This document shows positions 42,281 to 51,696 of a DNA stretch of 64,000 bases, piece after piece. Below the pieces are notes generated by a model that worked only from the letters and a program-made list of their open reading frames with translations, had not been told where the DNA came from and did no database searches. Every line of letters begins with the position of its first letter. Position 1 is the first letter of the stretch. This DNA comes from SIG603 sp964369415 (lineage in GTDB: Bacteria; Bacillota; Clostridia; Oscillospirales; Acutalibacteraceae), in the NCBI GenBank assembly GCA_964369415.1, contig CAYJFP010000009.1, positions 13,410 through 77,409 on the forward strand, written 5' to 3'. Position numbers and translations under genes: made by a program.

Positions 42281-45200
42281 TTATTGAACTGTTACGCCGT
42301 CTTGTGTATCGTCATCATTGTCTTGAACTTTTTTTCTAGCAACTATAGCAACTACTACTTGAACAACTGCTATTGCAATGTGCCAAATTGTCCATCTGTC
42401 GACAAGAATCATTGGAAGTCTCATATCTTCTGTTAGAACGAATAGTATAACTGCTGCTACAGCAACGATTATGCTTGCAAGTCTTACTAAACCTTTACGT
42501 TTAACTTGTTTTTCTTCTTCGTCTTCATCTCTTGCAGCTCTTTCGTCATCTTCTTCATCTTTCTTTTTATTGATGAAGTAGCCAACTAGTAATGCTACTG
42601 AAAGAATTGCTGTTGCGATTGTAAGAATTAAGTTAACTAGTGCCCATGCTGCACCTGATGCGAATGGAACTTCTTCGTCTTGGATATCTACTGCTGGTGT
42701 TTCAGCTTCTGGTGAGAACGGAACATCTGCTTCAGGGATATCTACTGCTGGTGCAACTTCGATTTCAGGAACTAATGGTGTTACTGGAACTGGAACTACC
42801 GCTGGAGTTACTGGATCTACAGGATCTGGAGTTACTGGATCTGGAGTTGTTGGAGGTGTAACTGGAGGAGTTACAACGCCTGTTCCACCTGTAGCTGGTG
42901 TAACGATAAGTGTACCGTAGTTAACTGTTATAATATAGTTTCCGTTGATTACTGTGTTTTGCTCTGCATTAGCTGGTGTAACGCTTGTGCCGTTTGCTAG
43001 GAATGTCATACCTAAAGCATTTTCATATGTGCCTTCTGTAGCATATAAAGCTGTATCTACTGAAAGTGAAGCTGATGCTAGGTTGATTCCGCCTACAACT
43101 GCGTCAAATCCGTCGTTTACTGATGTTGTAACGCCTGCTACTGCTGCTGCGATAAGATCTTCAGTGATTGTTGTGCCTTCTACTATTGTAGTGTTGCCTA
43201 CGTTGAATGTGATTGGTCTTGGGTTAACTGTAAGTGTAACTGTACCGTTTGCTGTGCCTTCATAATTTGGGTTAGTAGCTGTGAATTCAAACACTTCTGT
43301 ACCAACATTTGTTAGTGAAGGAGTAGCGCCTGTAAAGTTGATTACCGTACCTTGTGGGAATAGAGCTTCGATATCTGCTGCTTGATAAGATTCTAGTGCT
43401 ACGTTATTGAATATTTTGCTGTCTGTAAAGTTTACACCGTTTAGAGCATCTGTCCATGTTAGCTCTTCGATATCAAAGTTACCTACTACTGTATTAATAG
43501 TATAGTTTTTAATGTTTGTGCTACTCATGGCAGCTGCTGTTATATTAAGTGTGCCTGTATAATCTGTGTCTGCATCGTCGTTTATACCGTTGTTAGCGCC
43601 CATTCCTGTACGATTAACTGTAAAGTTAAAGCTGTCGCCGTTTACAACTGCGCCGTTTGTGATTGTTACGCCTTCATAGCCTGTAGCTGTAAAATTTGTG
43701 CCTGTGAATGATGCGTTAACTGCATCTTCTTGACCGTAGAATTTGCTGTCATCATTAGCTACTACTGTTAGTTCTACTGGATTGATTGTAATTGTTGCTG
43801 TGTAAGAACCGTTTGCATCATTAATCGCAATTTCTTCTGTTGTTAAAGGTGGTTGACCTGCTACTGCTGCTAAAACTTTGTATGCTACTTCGTATGTGCC
43901 TGCATCTGCACTTGTTGTTGTATAAGTTTCTGCGCTAAAGCTTTCGCCATCCCAAAATCTTACGACAAATTCTTGATTTTCAATGCCCATGTTGGAAAGA
44001 GATTTTCTAATAATTCCCATTTGGTCTGATTTTTCAAGTTCAGCCATAACTTCTTCAGCTGTAATAGTTTCAGTTTGACCATCATAAGTTTTTACTTCTT
44101 CATAGTTATTTACATAACGTGTAGAATATTGATTGGTATTCTCAACAAAAACAAAATAGTTTTCCATATTAATTTTATCAGAATAATCGATATACATTTG
44201 GTTTCCGTCGCCAGTTGCTAAATAGTTTTCTGCTAATAATCTGATTTCCTCATGTGCATATACATCGTAATTTGCCTCGAAATTGTCCATTACTTCATAA
44301 TTTGCTAATTCAAAGAAAGGTGTTTCAGGATTTACTAGTGGGTTATTTGCTGAATACCATGTTGATATAGAAGCGCTTGTAAATCCAACTACGTGACCCG
44401 ATGCTTGGTTCATCCAGTAGCCGTGTCCTTCATAGTGCATTTGTGTGAACAATGTGCTTGAACCGTATACCGCAAAACCGCTACCTGCTGTTAAGTGAAC
44501 AAATCTTGGGTATATTTTTAATTCTACTGTTGCAACAACAGGAATTCCGTCTTCGTTTGTAATTTGTTCGCCGTTTTTAATTACGTTAAAGTTTACATCG
44601 TATGAATCAATGTCTGAATCTAATAATATCTCTTGATTTCTATTTGCATAGTTTACCCATTTTACGTTTGTAACTGAGTAGCTATCGCCTGTAACTGTGA
44701 TTTCTGAGTCTACATTTCTAAGTTCTAGTGTTACGTCTTCGCCATAAAGAACTTTAGCTTTTGCTATGATTTCATCCATAGTTACAGTTAAAGCTGTGTT
44801 ATCAAAAACTTTTCTTTCTTCCATGAACACTGTATCTTCTTGTGCGTTAAATGGAGTTAGAGTCAATGCTGATGTAACTTCCATCGAAGAAAGATCATCA
44901 AGTGTATAGATGTTTCCGTCTGAACCTTGCCATACTTCTACGCCGCTAGGAATTGATCCTGCAGATATAACGCCTGTGTTCATTCCCAAAAATCCTGTTT
45001 CAATGTTTACATCGCCGTCATCGTTAACGCCATTTTTGTTCATATCAAAGTGTATTGGGTAAGAAATTTTAGGTACTACTAAAGTGGTTGCTTGGAATGT
45101 TGTGTTATAATGTGCGTTTAAGTCTCTATAAGTCTTATTATTACTATCATAATAAAGCCAACCTTTAAACTCTCCGCCGTTTGGAATCTCACTAATACCA

Positions 45201-46375
45201 GCTAATGCTAAGAATTCTGCTTCTGTTTGTGGTAGTTTTGGTAAAACTTCCATTGTAGTTGTTCCGAATATTAAGTCAATTCTATTTACATCATCAAACT
45301 GTGCGTCTTTGTCGTAAACATCAATATTTCTGATATTGAAGAAATAAGTGTTTGAAGCTGTATGGAAGGATGAATTTGGTTTGCTTAAAGTAACTACACT
45401 TGCATCTTCTGCGGCTTGTGCTGTAACTGAGTAGCTAACATATTTTTCTGAAGGAGTAAATCTCGCTACATATGAATCGCCCTCTTTTTGGAAATTTAGT
45501 TCTATGCCTGTATCTACAAATGTACCTGCACTTGATGTGTAAGCTTTAACATTTCCTACAGGAACTGAATTATTGCCGTTTAAATAAGTTACTACTATTT
45601 GCTCTGTTGCTTTGTCAAAAGCCCAGTCTAATGCTGATGGTGGGTATACTAAATTGTCTGAAGTTTTAATTGAGTATGAGTATCTTACAGGGTCACAACC
45701 GATATAGTAGTAAAGAGCTTTGCTTGTGCCAAATGCTTTGCTAACCACTAATGTAATTGTAAGTGAGCCGTCTTCACTTTGAACTTCGTTGTAAGAAATA
45801 ACGCCTTCTTTGTTAGCAAGTTCTAGAGTCGAAACAACAAGTTCGTCTTTTACACTTTGTGGAAGATTTGGATTTTCATGTAAATTAATTGTAATTGTTT
45901 CTTGAAGTTTGTCATCGCTTAACTCTGAGCTACTTGAAATATTGAGATATGGCTCATAAGTTGCGTATAGGCTTACGTCTTGGCCGTTTGTATAGTAAGG
46001 GAAGCTTACTGGAGAAATGCTAGCTCCATTATCTAAAGATGTTCCCCAACCTGTGTGATAATGACCACTTGGTGCATAATTTGTTTTTGGATATCCTTCA
46101 TCTGGATTTGCTACAACTGATTTTGACTCTGTGTCATAATAGTAACCATAATTGTTTGTACGGCTTTCCATATTTGTATCTAATGCATATGGATTGTTGT
46201 ATTGTCTCATGTAGAAGTCTACGCTGCCGATTCCGTCGCCGGTTTCATTTGCAAATGTTGGTACCGCTATTGCTAGAGTAGAGATTAGGATTGCAAAGGA
46301 AAGAAATAAACTGGTGATTCTTCTTAGTCTACGTTGTCTTTGTCTGTTGTTTTTTCGCATTTGTTGATTTGTCAT
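42281..46375 (-). CDS. Giant surface protein with InlB-type and MBG domains and the three-helix C-terminal anchor
   Basis: A 1364-residue protein. The ATG at 46375 has GGAGG 8 nt upstream. Residues 1-50 hold an Arg-rich signal peptide. The first part has InlB/Listeria-Bacteroides-type modules (GEFKGWLYYDSN and others). The middle has unusual segments with little resemblance to named domains. From about residue 870 there are MBG-type repeats (LTVVANDDSKFYGQED; LTWTDALNGVNFTDSK). A Pro/Thr/Val linker leads to the C-terminal module: AWALVNLILTIATAIL, AVILFVLTEDMRLPM, LVDRWTIWHIAIAV, then RKK. That module aligns with the one ending the protein at 17217-20849. It is a probable adhesin or matrix protein; LPXTG is absent. 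Confidence 0.87.
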   Translation of the reverse strand: MTNQQMRKNNRQRQRRLRRITSLFLSFAILISTLAIAVPTFANETGDGIGSVDFYMRQYNNPYALDTNMESRTNNYGYYYDTESKSVVANPDEGYPKTNYAPSGHYHTGWGTSLDNGASISPVSFPYYTNGQDVSLYATYEPYLNISSSSELSDDKLQETITINLHENPNLPQSVKDELVVSTLELANKEGVISYNEVQSEDGSLTITLVVSKAFGTSKALYYYIGCDPVRYSYSIKTSDNLVYPPSALDWAFDKATEQIVVTYLNGNNSVPVGNVKAYTSSAGTFVDTGIELNFQKEGDSYVARFTPSEKYVSYSVTAQAAEDASVVTLSKPNSSFHTASNTYFFNIRNIDVYDKDAQFDDVNRIDLIFGTTTMEVLPKLPQTEAEFLALAGISEIPNGGEFKGWLYYDSNNKTYRDLNAHYNTTFQATTLVVPKISYPIHFDMNKNGVNDDGDVNIETGFLGMNTGVISAGSIPSGVEVWQGSDGNIYTLDDLSSMEVTSALTLTPFNAQEDTVFMEERKVFDNTALTVTMDEIIAKAKVLYGEDVTLELRNVDSEITVTGDSYSVTNVKWVNYANRNQEILLDSDIDSYDVNFNVIKNGEQITNEDGIPVVATVELKIYPRFVHLTAGSGFAVYGSSTLFTQMHYEGHGYWMNQASGHVVGFTSASISTWYSANNPLVNPETPFFELANYEVMDNFEANYDVYAHEEIRLLAENYLATGDGNQMYIDYSDKINMENYFVFVENTNQYSTRYVNNYEEVKTYDGQTETITAEEVMAELEKSDQMGIIRKSLSNMGIENQEFVVRFWDGESFSAETYTTTSADAGTYEVAYKVLAAVAGQPPLTTEEIAINDANGSYTATITINPVELTVVANDDSKFYGQEDAVNASFTGTNFTATGYEGVTITNGAVVNGDSFNFTVNRTGMGANNGINDDADTDYTGTLNITAAAMSSTNIKNYTINTVVGNFDIEELTWTDALNGVNFTDSKIFNNVALESYQAADIEALFPQGTVINFTGATPSLTNVGTEVFEFTATNPNYEGTANGTVTLTVNPRPITFNVGNTTIVEGTTITEDLIAAAVAGVTTSVNDGFDAVVGGINLASASLSVDTALYATEGTYENALGMTFLANGTSVTPANAEQNTVINGNYIITVNYGTLIVTPATGGTGVVTPPVTPPTTPDPVTPDPVDPVTPAVVPVPVTPLVPEIEVAPAVDIPEADVPFSPEAETPAVDIQDEEVPFASGAAWALVNLILTIATAILSVALLVGYFINKKKDEEDDERAARDEDEEEKQVKRKGLVRLASIIVAVAAVILFVLTEDMRLPMILVDRWTIWHIAIAVVQVVVAIVARKKVQDNDDDTQDGVTVQ

Positions 46376-46435
46376 GATAAATTCCTCCATATATTTCACG
46401 ACACCTTGTTCTGTGTCGTATGTAACTTTGAGACT

Positions 46436-46471
46436 ATTATATCAGCACCCTGTTACATTTGGGTTACATTT
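46436..46471 (-). promoter_or_regulatory. Extended -10 promoter with tandem activator-like boxes
   Basis: Minus strand: TGATATAAT (46436-46444) is an extended -10 without a consensus -35. Two direct AAATGTAAC repeats with 11-bp period (46452-46471) occupy the -35 area, a layout typical of activator-dependent promoters. Confidence 0.5.
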
Positions 46472-46713
46472 ATCGTTATTTTTAATCTTTTTTAAACAAT
46501 CTACTTTTTAAACATTATTTTAAGCGTTTTATGTTGCTTTTTTGTGCATTTATAATATTTAGTTTCTTATTAAAGTTTATTTTTGTATTAGTTCATTCAT
46601 TGATTTAGCACGCTAAATCAATTTTTCAATTCATCTCACTAAAGAACACCGCACAAAAACACATACTGGTTACACATCTTTTTTAATAAAAGTAACTTTA
46701 CATTAAATAAATA

Positions 46714-46758
46714 AAGCCCGTGGAGTAAAATCTCACTCACACAGGCTTTTCTTTATCA
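46714..46758 (-). terminator. Terminator of the DUF1846 gene
   Basis: AAAGCC...GGCTTT stem with inner GTG/CAC and GAGT/ACTC pairs, directly downstream of the minus-strand stop at 46795. Confidence 0.65.
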
Positions 46759-46794
46759 CAATTAATATTCAATTATATGTCTTCAACTTACTTT

Positions 46795-48273
46795 TTACTC
46801 TCTAAACAGCTTCTCGCCTTCATATTTAGGAGAGCAAGTTAAGTTTACGCCGAGCTTTCTAAATATATTTGCATCGACTTGAGACAGAATCACACTAGAA
46901 TGCACTTCACAACCTATCAACTCACTAAGCTTGTCAAACGCCCTTTTTGCCATTTCATTTGTCGGAACACATATCGAAAGTGCTATTAGAACTTCATCGG
47001 TGTGAAGTCTTGGATTTGTATTGCCGAAATGTCTTATCTTTAAAGACTGAATCGGTTCTATACTTTCAGGCGACAATAAATGCACGCTATCATCAATTTT
47101 CGCAAGATGTTTAAGGGCATTTAACAGCAGTGCAGATGATGCGCCCAATAAATCTGTAGTCTTGCCTGTTATCACGGTGCCATCTCTCATCTGTATCGCC
47201 GCTGCCGGAGCGTTAGTCTCGTCCTCTTTTCCTTCGGCAAGTATGTAAACTTTTCGGTCATTTACAGTTATTTTCGCCGTATTCATTATATATTCTATCT
47301 TATTTGAGACTTCTTTGCTCCATTTACCCTGTACATTTGAGGCTTTCGCCTCAAAATATCTTCTGATAATCTCTTGACAAGAAGCTTTTCTGCAAATTTC
47401 ATCGTCAATTATACAGTTACCCGCCATATTAACTCCCATATCTGTCGGCGACTGATACGGTGAATTTCCGTATATCTTTTCAAATATAGTTTTTAGCACG
47501 GGGAAAATTTCAACATCTCTATTATAGTTTACCGTTGCAACTTCATATGCTTCTAAATGGAACGGGTCTATCATGTTGACGTCGTTTAAGTCCGCCGTAG
47601 CCGCTTCGTAAGCTAGATTTACAGGATGCTTAAGCGGTATATTCCAAATCGGAAAAGTCTCAAACTTAGCATAACCCGCCTTGACTCCTCTTTTATTGTC
47701 GTGATAAAGTTGAGATAGACACACTGCCATTTTTCCACTACCAGGCCCTGGTGCAGTCACAACTACCAACGGTTTTTCTGTCTCGACAAAATCATTTTTG
47801 CCGTAACCGTCAGCACTTACAATTTTTTGAGCATTGGACGGATACCCCTCTATTACGTAATGTCTGTAGGATTTAATACCAAAGCTCTTAAGCTTTTTCT
47901 CAAACTTTATCGCATTCGGCTGCTCGCTAAACTTAGTTAATACCACACTTCCAACATAAAGCCCAATGTTTCTAAATACCTCAACAAGCCTTAAAACATC
48001 CAAATCATAGGTAATTCCTATGTCGCCTCTAATTTTTCTACTCTCTATATCCTCTGAATTTATTACAATAACAATCTCCGCATTGTCTTTAAGCTCTAAT
48101 AGCATTTTAATCTTGCTGTCGGGGCTAAACCCAGGAAGCACCCTTGAAGCGTGATAATCGTCAAAAAGCTTTCCACCAAATTCAAGGTAAAGCTTGTCCC
48201 CAAACTCACTTATGCGTTCTCTGATTTTTTGGGACTGCATTTTTAAATATTTTTCATTGTCAAACCCTATCAT
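46795..48273 (-). CDS. DUF1846 domain-containing protein
   Basis: A 492-residue cytosolic protein with the N-terminus IGFDNEKYLKMQSQKIRERI, then YLEFGGKLFDDYHASRVLPGF and VVVTAPGPGSGKMAVCLSQLYHD, a P-loop-like segment. These match the well-conserved DUF1846 family (about 500 aa, common in Firmicutes). The biochemical role is unknown, although nucleotide binding is plausible. It lies 80 bp downstream of the metallophosphoesterase gene and ends at a terminator, so it may be the end of the minus-strand sporulation/radical-SAM run or a separate unit. Confidence 0.9.
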   Translation of the reverse strand: MIGFDNEKYLKMQSQKIRERISEFGDKLYLEFGGKLFDDYHASRVLPGFSPDSKIKMLLELKDNAEIVIVINSEDIESRKIRGDIGITYDLDVLRLVEVFRNIGLYVGSVVLTKFSEQPNAIKFEKKLKSFGIKSYRHYVIEGYPSNAQKIVSADGYGKNDFVETEKPLVVVTAPGPGSGKMAVCLSQLYHDNKRGVKAGYAKFETFPIWNIPLKHPVNLAYEAATADLNDVNMIDPFHLEAYEVATVNYNRDVEIFPVLKTIFEKIYGNSPYQSPTDMGVNMAGNCIIDDEICRKASCQEIIRRYFEAKASNVQGKWSKEVSNKIEYIMNTAKITVNDRKVYILAEGKEDETNAPAAAIQMRDGTVITGKTTDLLGASSALLLNALKHLAKIDDSVHLLSPESIEPIQSLKIRHFGNTNPRLHTDEVLIALSICVPTNEMAKRAFDKLSELIGCEVHSSVILSQVDANIFRKLGVNLTCSPKYEGEKLFRE

Positions 48274-48353
48274 TATTTAATCCTCCTCTTAATTTTCAGG
48301 CAGATATATATTCCACCCCTACAATATAGCCATTCACCCTTCACCATTAGTCC

Positions 48354-49163
48354 TTAGACTTTAAAGTCAAACACCACTATCTCCGGTGGATTTAAAAACC
48401 TTATCGGCGCCATAGTCGTGCCAAGTCCGCTCGAAACATATACATCTAAGTCACCTGTCACATTTTCATACATTCCCTTTGTAAAATTTTGTGCACCTTC
48501 TGGCATTAACATATTTGTTAAAAATGGTACATACACTTGACCACCGTGTGAATGTCCTGAAAGTACTAATCCGTCAAACTTTTCTTCTATATTAATAGAA
48601 AAGTCTGGCTGATGCAAAAGCACTAGGTTAAAACTGTCTTCTAATAGTAACGGCAACCCTTCAAAAGGCTCTCCAAACATGGTTTCGTCAATACCAACTA
48701 TATTTATACCATATTCTTCTAAAAACACGCTCTCATTTACAAGCATGTTGAACCCGCCGTCTTCTAAAATCCCCTCGTAAAGAAATTCAGCTCCACCGCC
48801 GATGTCGTGGTTTCCGTTACACGCAAATTTAAGCCCATCTATCAAGCTTAACTGATTTATTATCTCATCGGTGTCGATAAAATTTTCGTCCCTTTTGTAA
48901 TTGTCGAAAAAATCGCCTGTAAACACTGTTATATCTGGCTCTTGCTCATTGATTTTATTTACCACATTCTCTAAATCGTTTAAATCATAGTCTTTAGAAA
49001 AGTGCAAATCTGTAAACATCACCACTCTTAATTCTTTTGAATGTTCTATCTCTATATTTTTAACAATGAGCATATGTGGCTCAACAAAATAAGAGTAAGA
49101 GAGCAAAATTACAGGCACTAAAAGTATAAAAAGCCAAATAAATTTTCTTTTTTTCTTCTTCAA
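48354..49163 (-). CDS. Membrane-anchored metallophosphoesterase (YkuE/YaeI-like), second copy
   Basis: A 269-residue protein with an N-terminal anchor (about 6-24) followed by MFTDLHFSKDYD, VFTGDFFDN, CNGNHD, LLHQPD and SGHSHGGQVY. This is a complete metallophosphoesterase motif set with the canonical D-x-H that the paralogue at 10881 lacks in part. It probably acts at the outer membrane face on lipid pyrophosphates. It starts 9 bp after the TIGR03936 gene, in the position where many Clostridia have ribonuclease G and ribosomal protein genes. Confidence 0.88.
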   Translation of the reverse strand: MKKKKRKFIWLFILLVPVILLSYSYFVEPHMLIVKNIEIEHSKELRVVMFTDLHFSKDYDLNDLENVVNKINEQEPDITVFTGDFFDNYKRDENFIDTDEIINQLSLIDGLKFACNGNHDIGGGAEFLYEGILEDGGFNMLVNESVFLEEYGINIVGIDETMFGEPFEGLPLLLEDSFNLVLLHQPDFSINIEEKFDGLVLSGHSHGGQVYVPFLTNMLMPEGAQNFTKGMYENVTGDLDVYVSSGLGTTMAPIRFLNPPEIVVFDFKV

Positions 49164-49172
49164 ATAAACACC

Positions 49173-49820
49173 TCAAGCAAATTCGGTCATCTCGGCATTA
49201 AAGCAGTTCACCCTTTTTACAGATGGATAAATCTTGAATTCATATTCCTCCATGAGAGCCTTAAAAAACAAGTTAGGATTTATACTTCCTTGATTACTAC
49301 TTGGCAAAGTTAGCTTTATTTTTACATATTCTCCGTTTTTTTCTATCTCCATCTTCTCAAAGTATGGTTTGATATCTATGTCTTTAAAAGACTTTTTAGT
49401 TTTTTTGCGGACGATAATTTCTTTCTTACTTAAAAAGTCTTTCATTTTATCTATTACATCGTCCTGATAGTCAAGCTCGACTTCATAAGAGGAAAACGCC
49501 ATTTCACCTGGTTTCATCTTTGGCAATGTCACGGCATAGACATTAATTCCCTGAGGCATACCGCTGTTTAATTTTTCTATTATCGCATTAAAATCGTAGT
49601 CATCGTCTAAAACTTTTACATCCATACACTCTTTTAAACTTGTGTATCCAAGTGAAATCGGCATGTTAATCGTCAAAAATATATGCGGGTTAAACCCTTC
49701 TGTATACCAAAATGGAAGTTTTGCTCTTTTAATCGCTCTTTCCATCAGTCTAACCATGTCAAGATGAGAGATATACTTAGATATTCCCGTTTTTTCATAC
49801 CATATTCTTATATTTTTCAC
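49173..49820 (-). CDS. TIGR03936-family (DUF2344) radical-SAM-linked protein
   Basis: A 215-residue protein starting with GTG at 49820 behind AAAGGAGGG. Its N-terminus is KNIRIWYEKTGISKYISHLDMVRLMERAIKR, followed by FNPHIFLTINMPISLGYTS, both diagnostic for DUF2344. The family is encoded next to, or fused with, TIGR03960 radical-SAM proteins in Clostridia and some other phyla; it is thought to act in the same RNA- or ribosome-related process, but the reaction is unproven. It overlaps the radical-SAM gene upstream by 26 bp. Confidence 0.88.
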   Translation of the reverse strand: MKNIRIWYEKTGISKYISHLDMVRLMERAIKRAKLPFWYTEGFNPHIFLTINMPISLGYTSLKECMDVKVLDDDYDFNAIIEKLNSGMPQGINVYAVTLPKMKPGEMAFSSYEVELDYQDDVIDKMKDFLSKKEIIVRKKTKKSFKDIDIKPYFEKMEIEKNGEYVKIKLTLPSSNQGSINPNLFFKALMEEYEFKIYPSVKRVNCFNAEMTEFA

Positions 49821-51651
49821 TGCAAATCCCTCCTTTAAAGCAGGAAGCACCGCAAGCTGAACATTTTATTTTGCAGTTTTCCGTAGTAGTAGACTCGTAC
49901 GCCTTTTTACATTCTTTAATCAAAAATTCTTTTTTAACACCGTAGTCAAGCATATCCCACGGCAAAATTTCGTCAAAACTTCTATCTCTATTCACATAGA
50001 ATTTCGGGTCGATTCCGTTTTCTTCAAACAGTTTCATCCACTCTTCAAAGTTAAAGCACTCGCTCCAACCGTCGAACCTAAATCCTTTTTTGTTGGCTTC
50101 TAAGAGTATTTTTGAAAGCTTTCTGTCACCTCTTGCAAAAACTGCCTCTATAAAGCCTGTTTCCGCACCATGGTAATTTACGGTAAGCTTCTTGGTTTTT
50201 ACGCTGTCTTTTAATAGGTACTGCTTTCTCTTTGTGGTTTCTAAGTCGTCCTGTCCAAACCACTGAAAGGCTGTAAATGGCTTTGGAATAAACGCCGCAA
50301 CGCTCTCAGTAACGCTTACTGGAACGCCTTTTCTCTTGTCTTCGTTTTGATAGTATGCGTTTACCACCGCCTGTCCAAGCTCGGTAATCGCCACTATGTC
50401 CTCGTCGGTTTCTGTAGGCAAGCCTATCATAAAATACAGCTTAACTCTAGACCAACCGCCTGAAAATGCTATATTCACGGTTTTTAATAGCTGCTCTTCT
50501 GTCACGTTTTTGTTTATTACATCTCTCATCTTTTGAGAGCCAGCTTCAGGTGCAAAGGTAAGACCTGTTTTTCTAACCGAAGCTATTTTGTCGGTTAATT
50601 CCTTTGAAAAATTGTCCACCCTAAGTGATGGAAGCGAAAGGCTGACTTTTTCCTCTTCTGTCCACATGTGAAGTTCGTCTATCAAGTCGTAAAGCTCGGT
50701 GAAGTCGCTCGTGCTAAGTGATGAAAGTGAAATCTCATCATAGCCGGTGCTTTCACAAATCGCCTTTGCCTGTTTGTTTATGGTCGCAATGTCCTTTTCC
50801 CTATACGGTCTATAGATGTAACCCGCCTGACAGAATCTGCACCCTCTTACACAACCTCTTAAAACCTCTACTACCGCCCTGTCGTGGATAATTTCGGTAA
50901 ACGGCACTATAAATTTATCTGGAAAATAGCTTTCGTTCATGTCGGTCATCGAGCGCTTTCTTATTTTTGACGGCGCATCCTCTTTTGGAGTAAAGGCTTT
51001 TATCGTGCCGTCTTCGTTGTAATCGACATCATAAAGAGAGGGTACATATACCCCCTCAATTTTTGAAGCTTTGATAAGAAATTCGTCTTTACTTTTTCCT
51101 TGTTTCTTGCATTCATTGAACACGTCCATAATTTCATTAAGACATTCTTCACCGTCACCAATGCTAAACAAGTCAAAAAAATCCGCAACTGGCTCTGGAT
51201 TACACGAACACGGCCCACCGCCTACGACTATGTTTTTGAGTTCTTTTCTGTCTTTTGAAAGTAGCGGTATTCCGGCTAAGCCTAGCATATTCAAAACATT
51301 TGTATAGGTAAGCTCGTACTGAAGAGTAAAGCCTATAAAGTCAAACTCTTTTAAATTATCCCCACTTTCAAGTGCGTAAAGAGGGATATTTTTCTCCCTC
51401 ATTTTTTCTTCCATGTCTATCCAAGGTGCAAAAACCCTCTCGCACCAAAAATTTTCTCTCTGATTTATCGCACCATAAAGAATTTTAAGTCCTAGGTGGG
51501 ACATCCCCACCTCGTAAGTGTCGGGAAAACAAAAGGCAAAACGCACGTCCACTGCCTCTTTATCTTTTACGATGCTGTTAAGCTCTCCTCCGACGTATCT
51601 ACCTGGTTTTTGCACGTCGGGCAATATTTTTTCAACTTCTCTACTAAACAT
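49795..51651 (-). CDS. TIGR03960-family B12-binding radical SAM protein
   Basis: A 618-residue protein. The N-terminal cobalamin-binding-like region has FCFPDTYEVGMSHLGLKILY. The radical-SAM core carries LRGCVRGCRFCQAGYIYRP (C-x3-C-x2-C) after FTEIIHDRAVVEV. TFAPEAGSQKMRDVINKN and FMIGLPTETDEDI follow. The C-terminus is Cys-rich (CKIKCSACGASC). This full-length family member is of unknown substrate and almost always paired with the DUF2344 protein, as here. It is encoded 45 bp downstream of the SpoIVFB-like protease gene, a common Clostridial arrangement. Confidence 0.9.
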   Translation of the reverse strand: MFSREVEKILPDVQKPGRYVGGELNSIVKDKEAVDVRFAFCFPDTYEVGMSHLGLKILYGAINQRENFWCERVFAPWIDMEEKMREKNIPLYALESGDNLKEFDFIGFTLQYELTYTNVLNMLGLAGIPLLSKDRKELKNIVVGGGPCSCNPEPVADFFDLFSIGDGEECLNEIMDVFNECKKQGKSKDEFLIKASKIEGVYVPSLYDVDYNEDGTIKAFTPKEDAPSKIRKRSMTDMNESYFPDKFIVPFTEIIHDRAVVEVLRGCVRGCRFCQAGYIYRPYREKDIATINKQAKAICESTGYDEISLSSLSTSDFTELYDLIDELHMWTEEEKVSLSLPSLRVDNFSKELTDKIASVRKTGLTFAPEAGSQKMRDVINKNVTEEQLLKTVNIAFSGGWSRVKLYFMIGLPTETDEDIVAITELGQAVVNAYYQNEDKRKGVPVSVTESVAAFIPKPFTAFQWFGQDDLETTKRKQYLLKDSVKTKKLTVNYHGAETGFIEAVFARGDRKLSKILLEANKKGFRFDGWSECFNFEEWMKLFEENGIDPKFYVNRDRSFDEILPWDMLDYGVKKEFLIKECKKAYESTTTENCKIKCSACGASCFKGGICSEKYKNMV

Positions 51652-51696
51652 AAGTTAAAACCTTTCAAAATAATCTTCTTTTTATTATACTATTTT

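Larger units (their letters stand above)
46376..46794. other. Control region upstream of the 1364-aa surface gene
   Basis: 419 bp without a gene. It holds a leader hairpin with arms ACGACAC and GTGTCGT (about 46398-46419), the promoter, two GTTACATTT copies (46452-46460 and 46463-46471), a perfect inverted repeat with arms TTGATTTAGC (46600-46609) and GCTAAATCAA (46612-46621), and the terminator of the DUF1846 gene. Confidence 0.6.

Noticed and set aside
42640..43265. Plus-strand Leu-rich frames
   Set aside because: Antisense to the Pro/Val/Thr linker and MBG repeats of the 1364-aa surface protein.
46600..46621. Rho-independent terminator
   Set aside because: No plus-strand gene ends upstream; the 10-bp arms with a 2-nt centre look more like a protein-binding palindrome.
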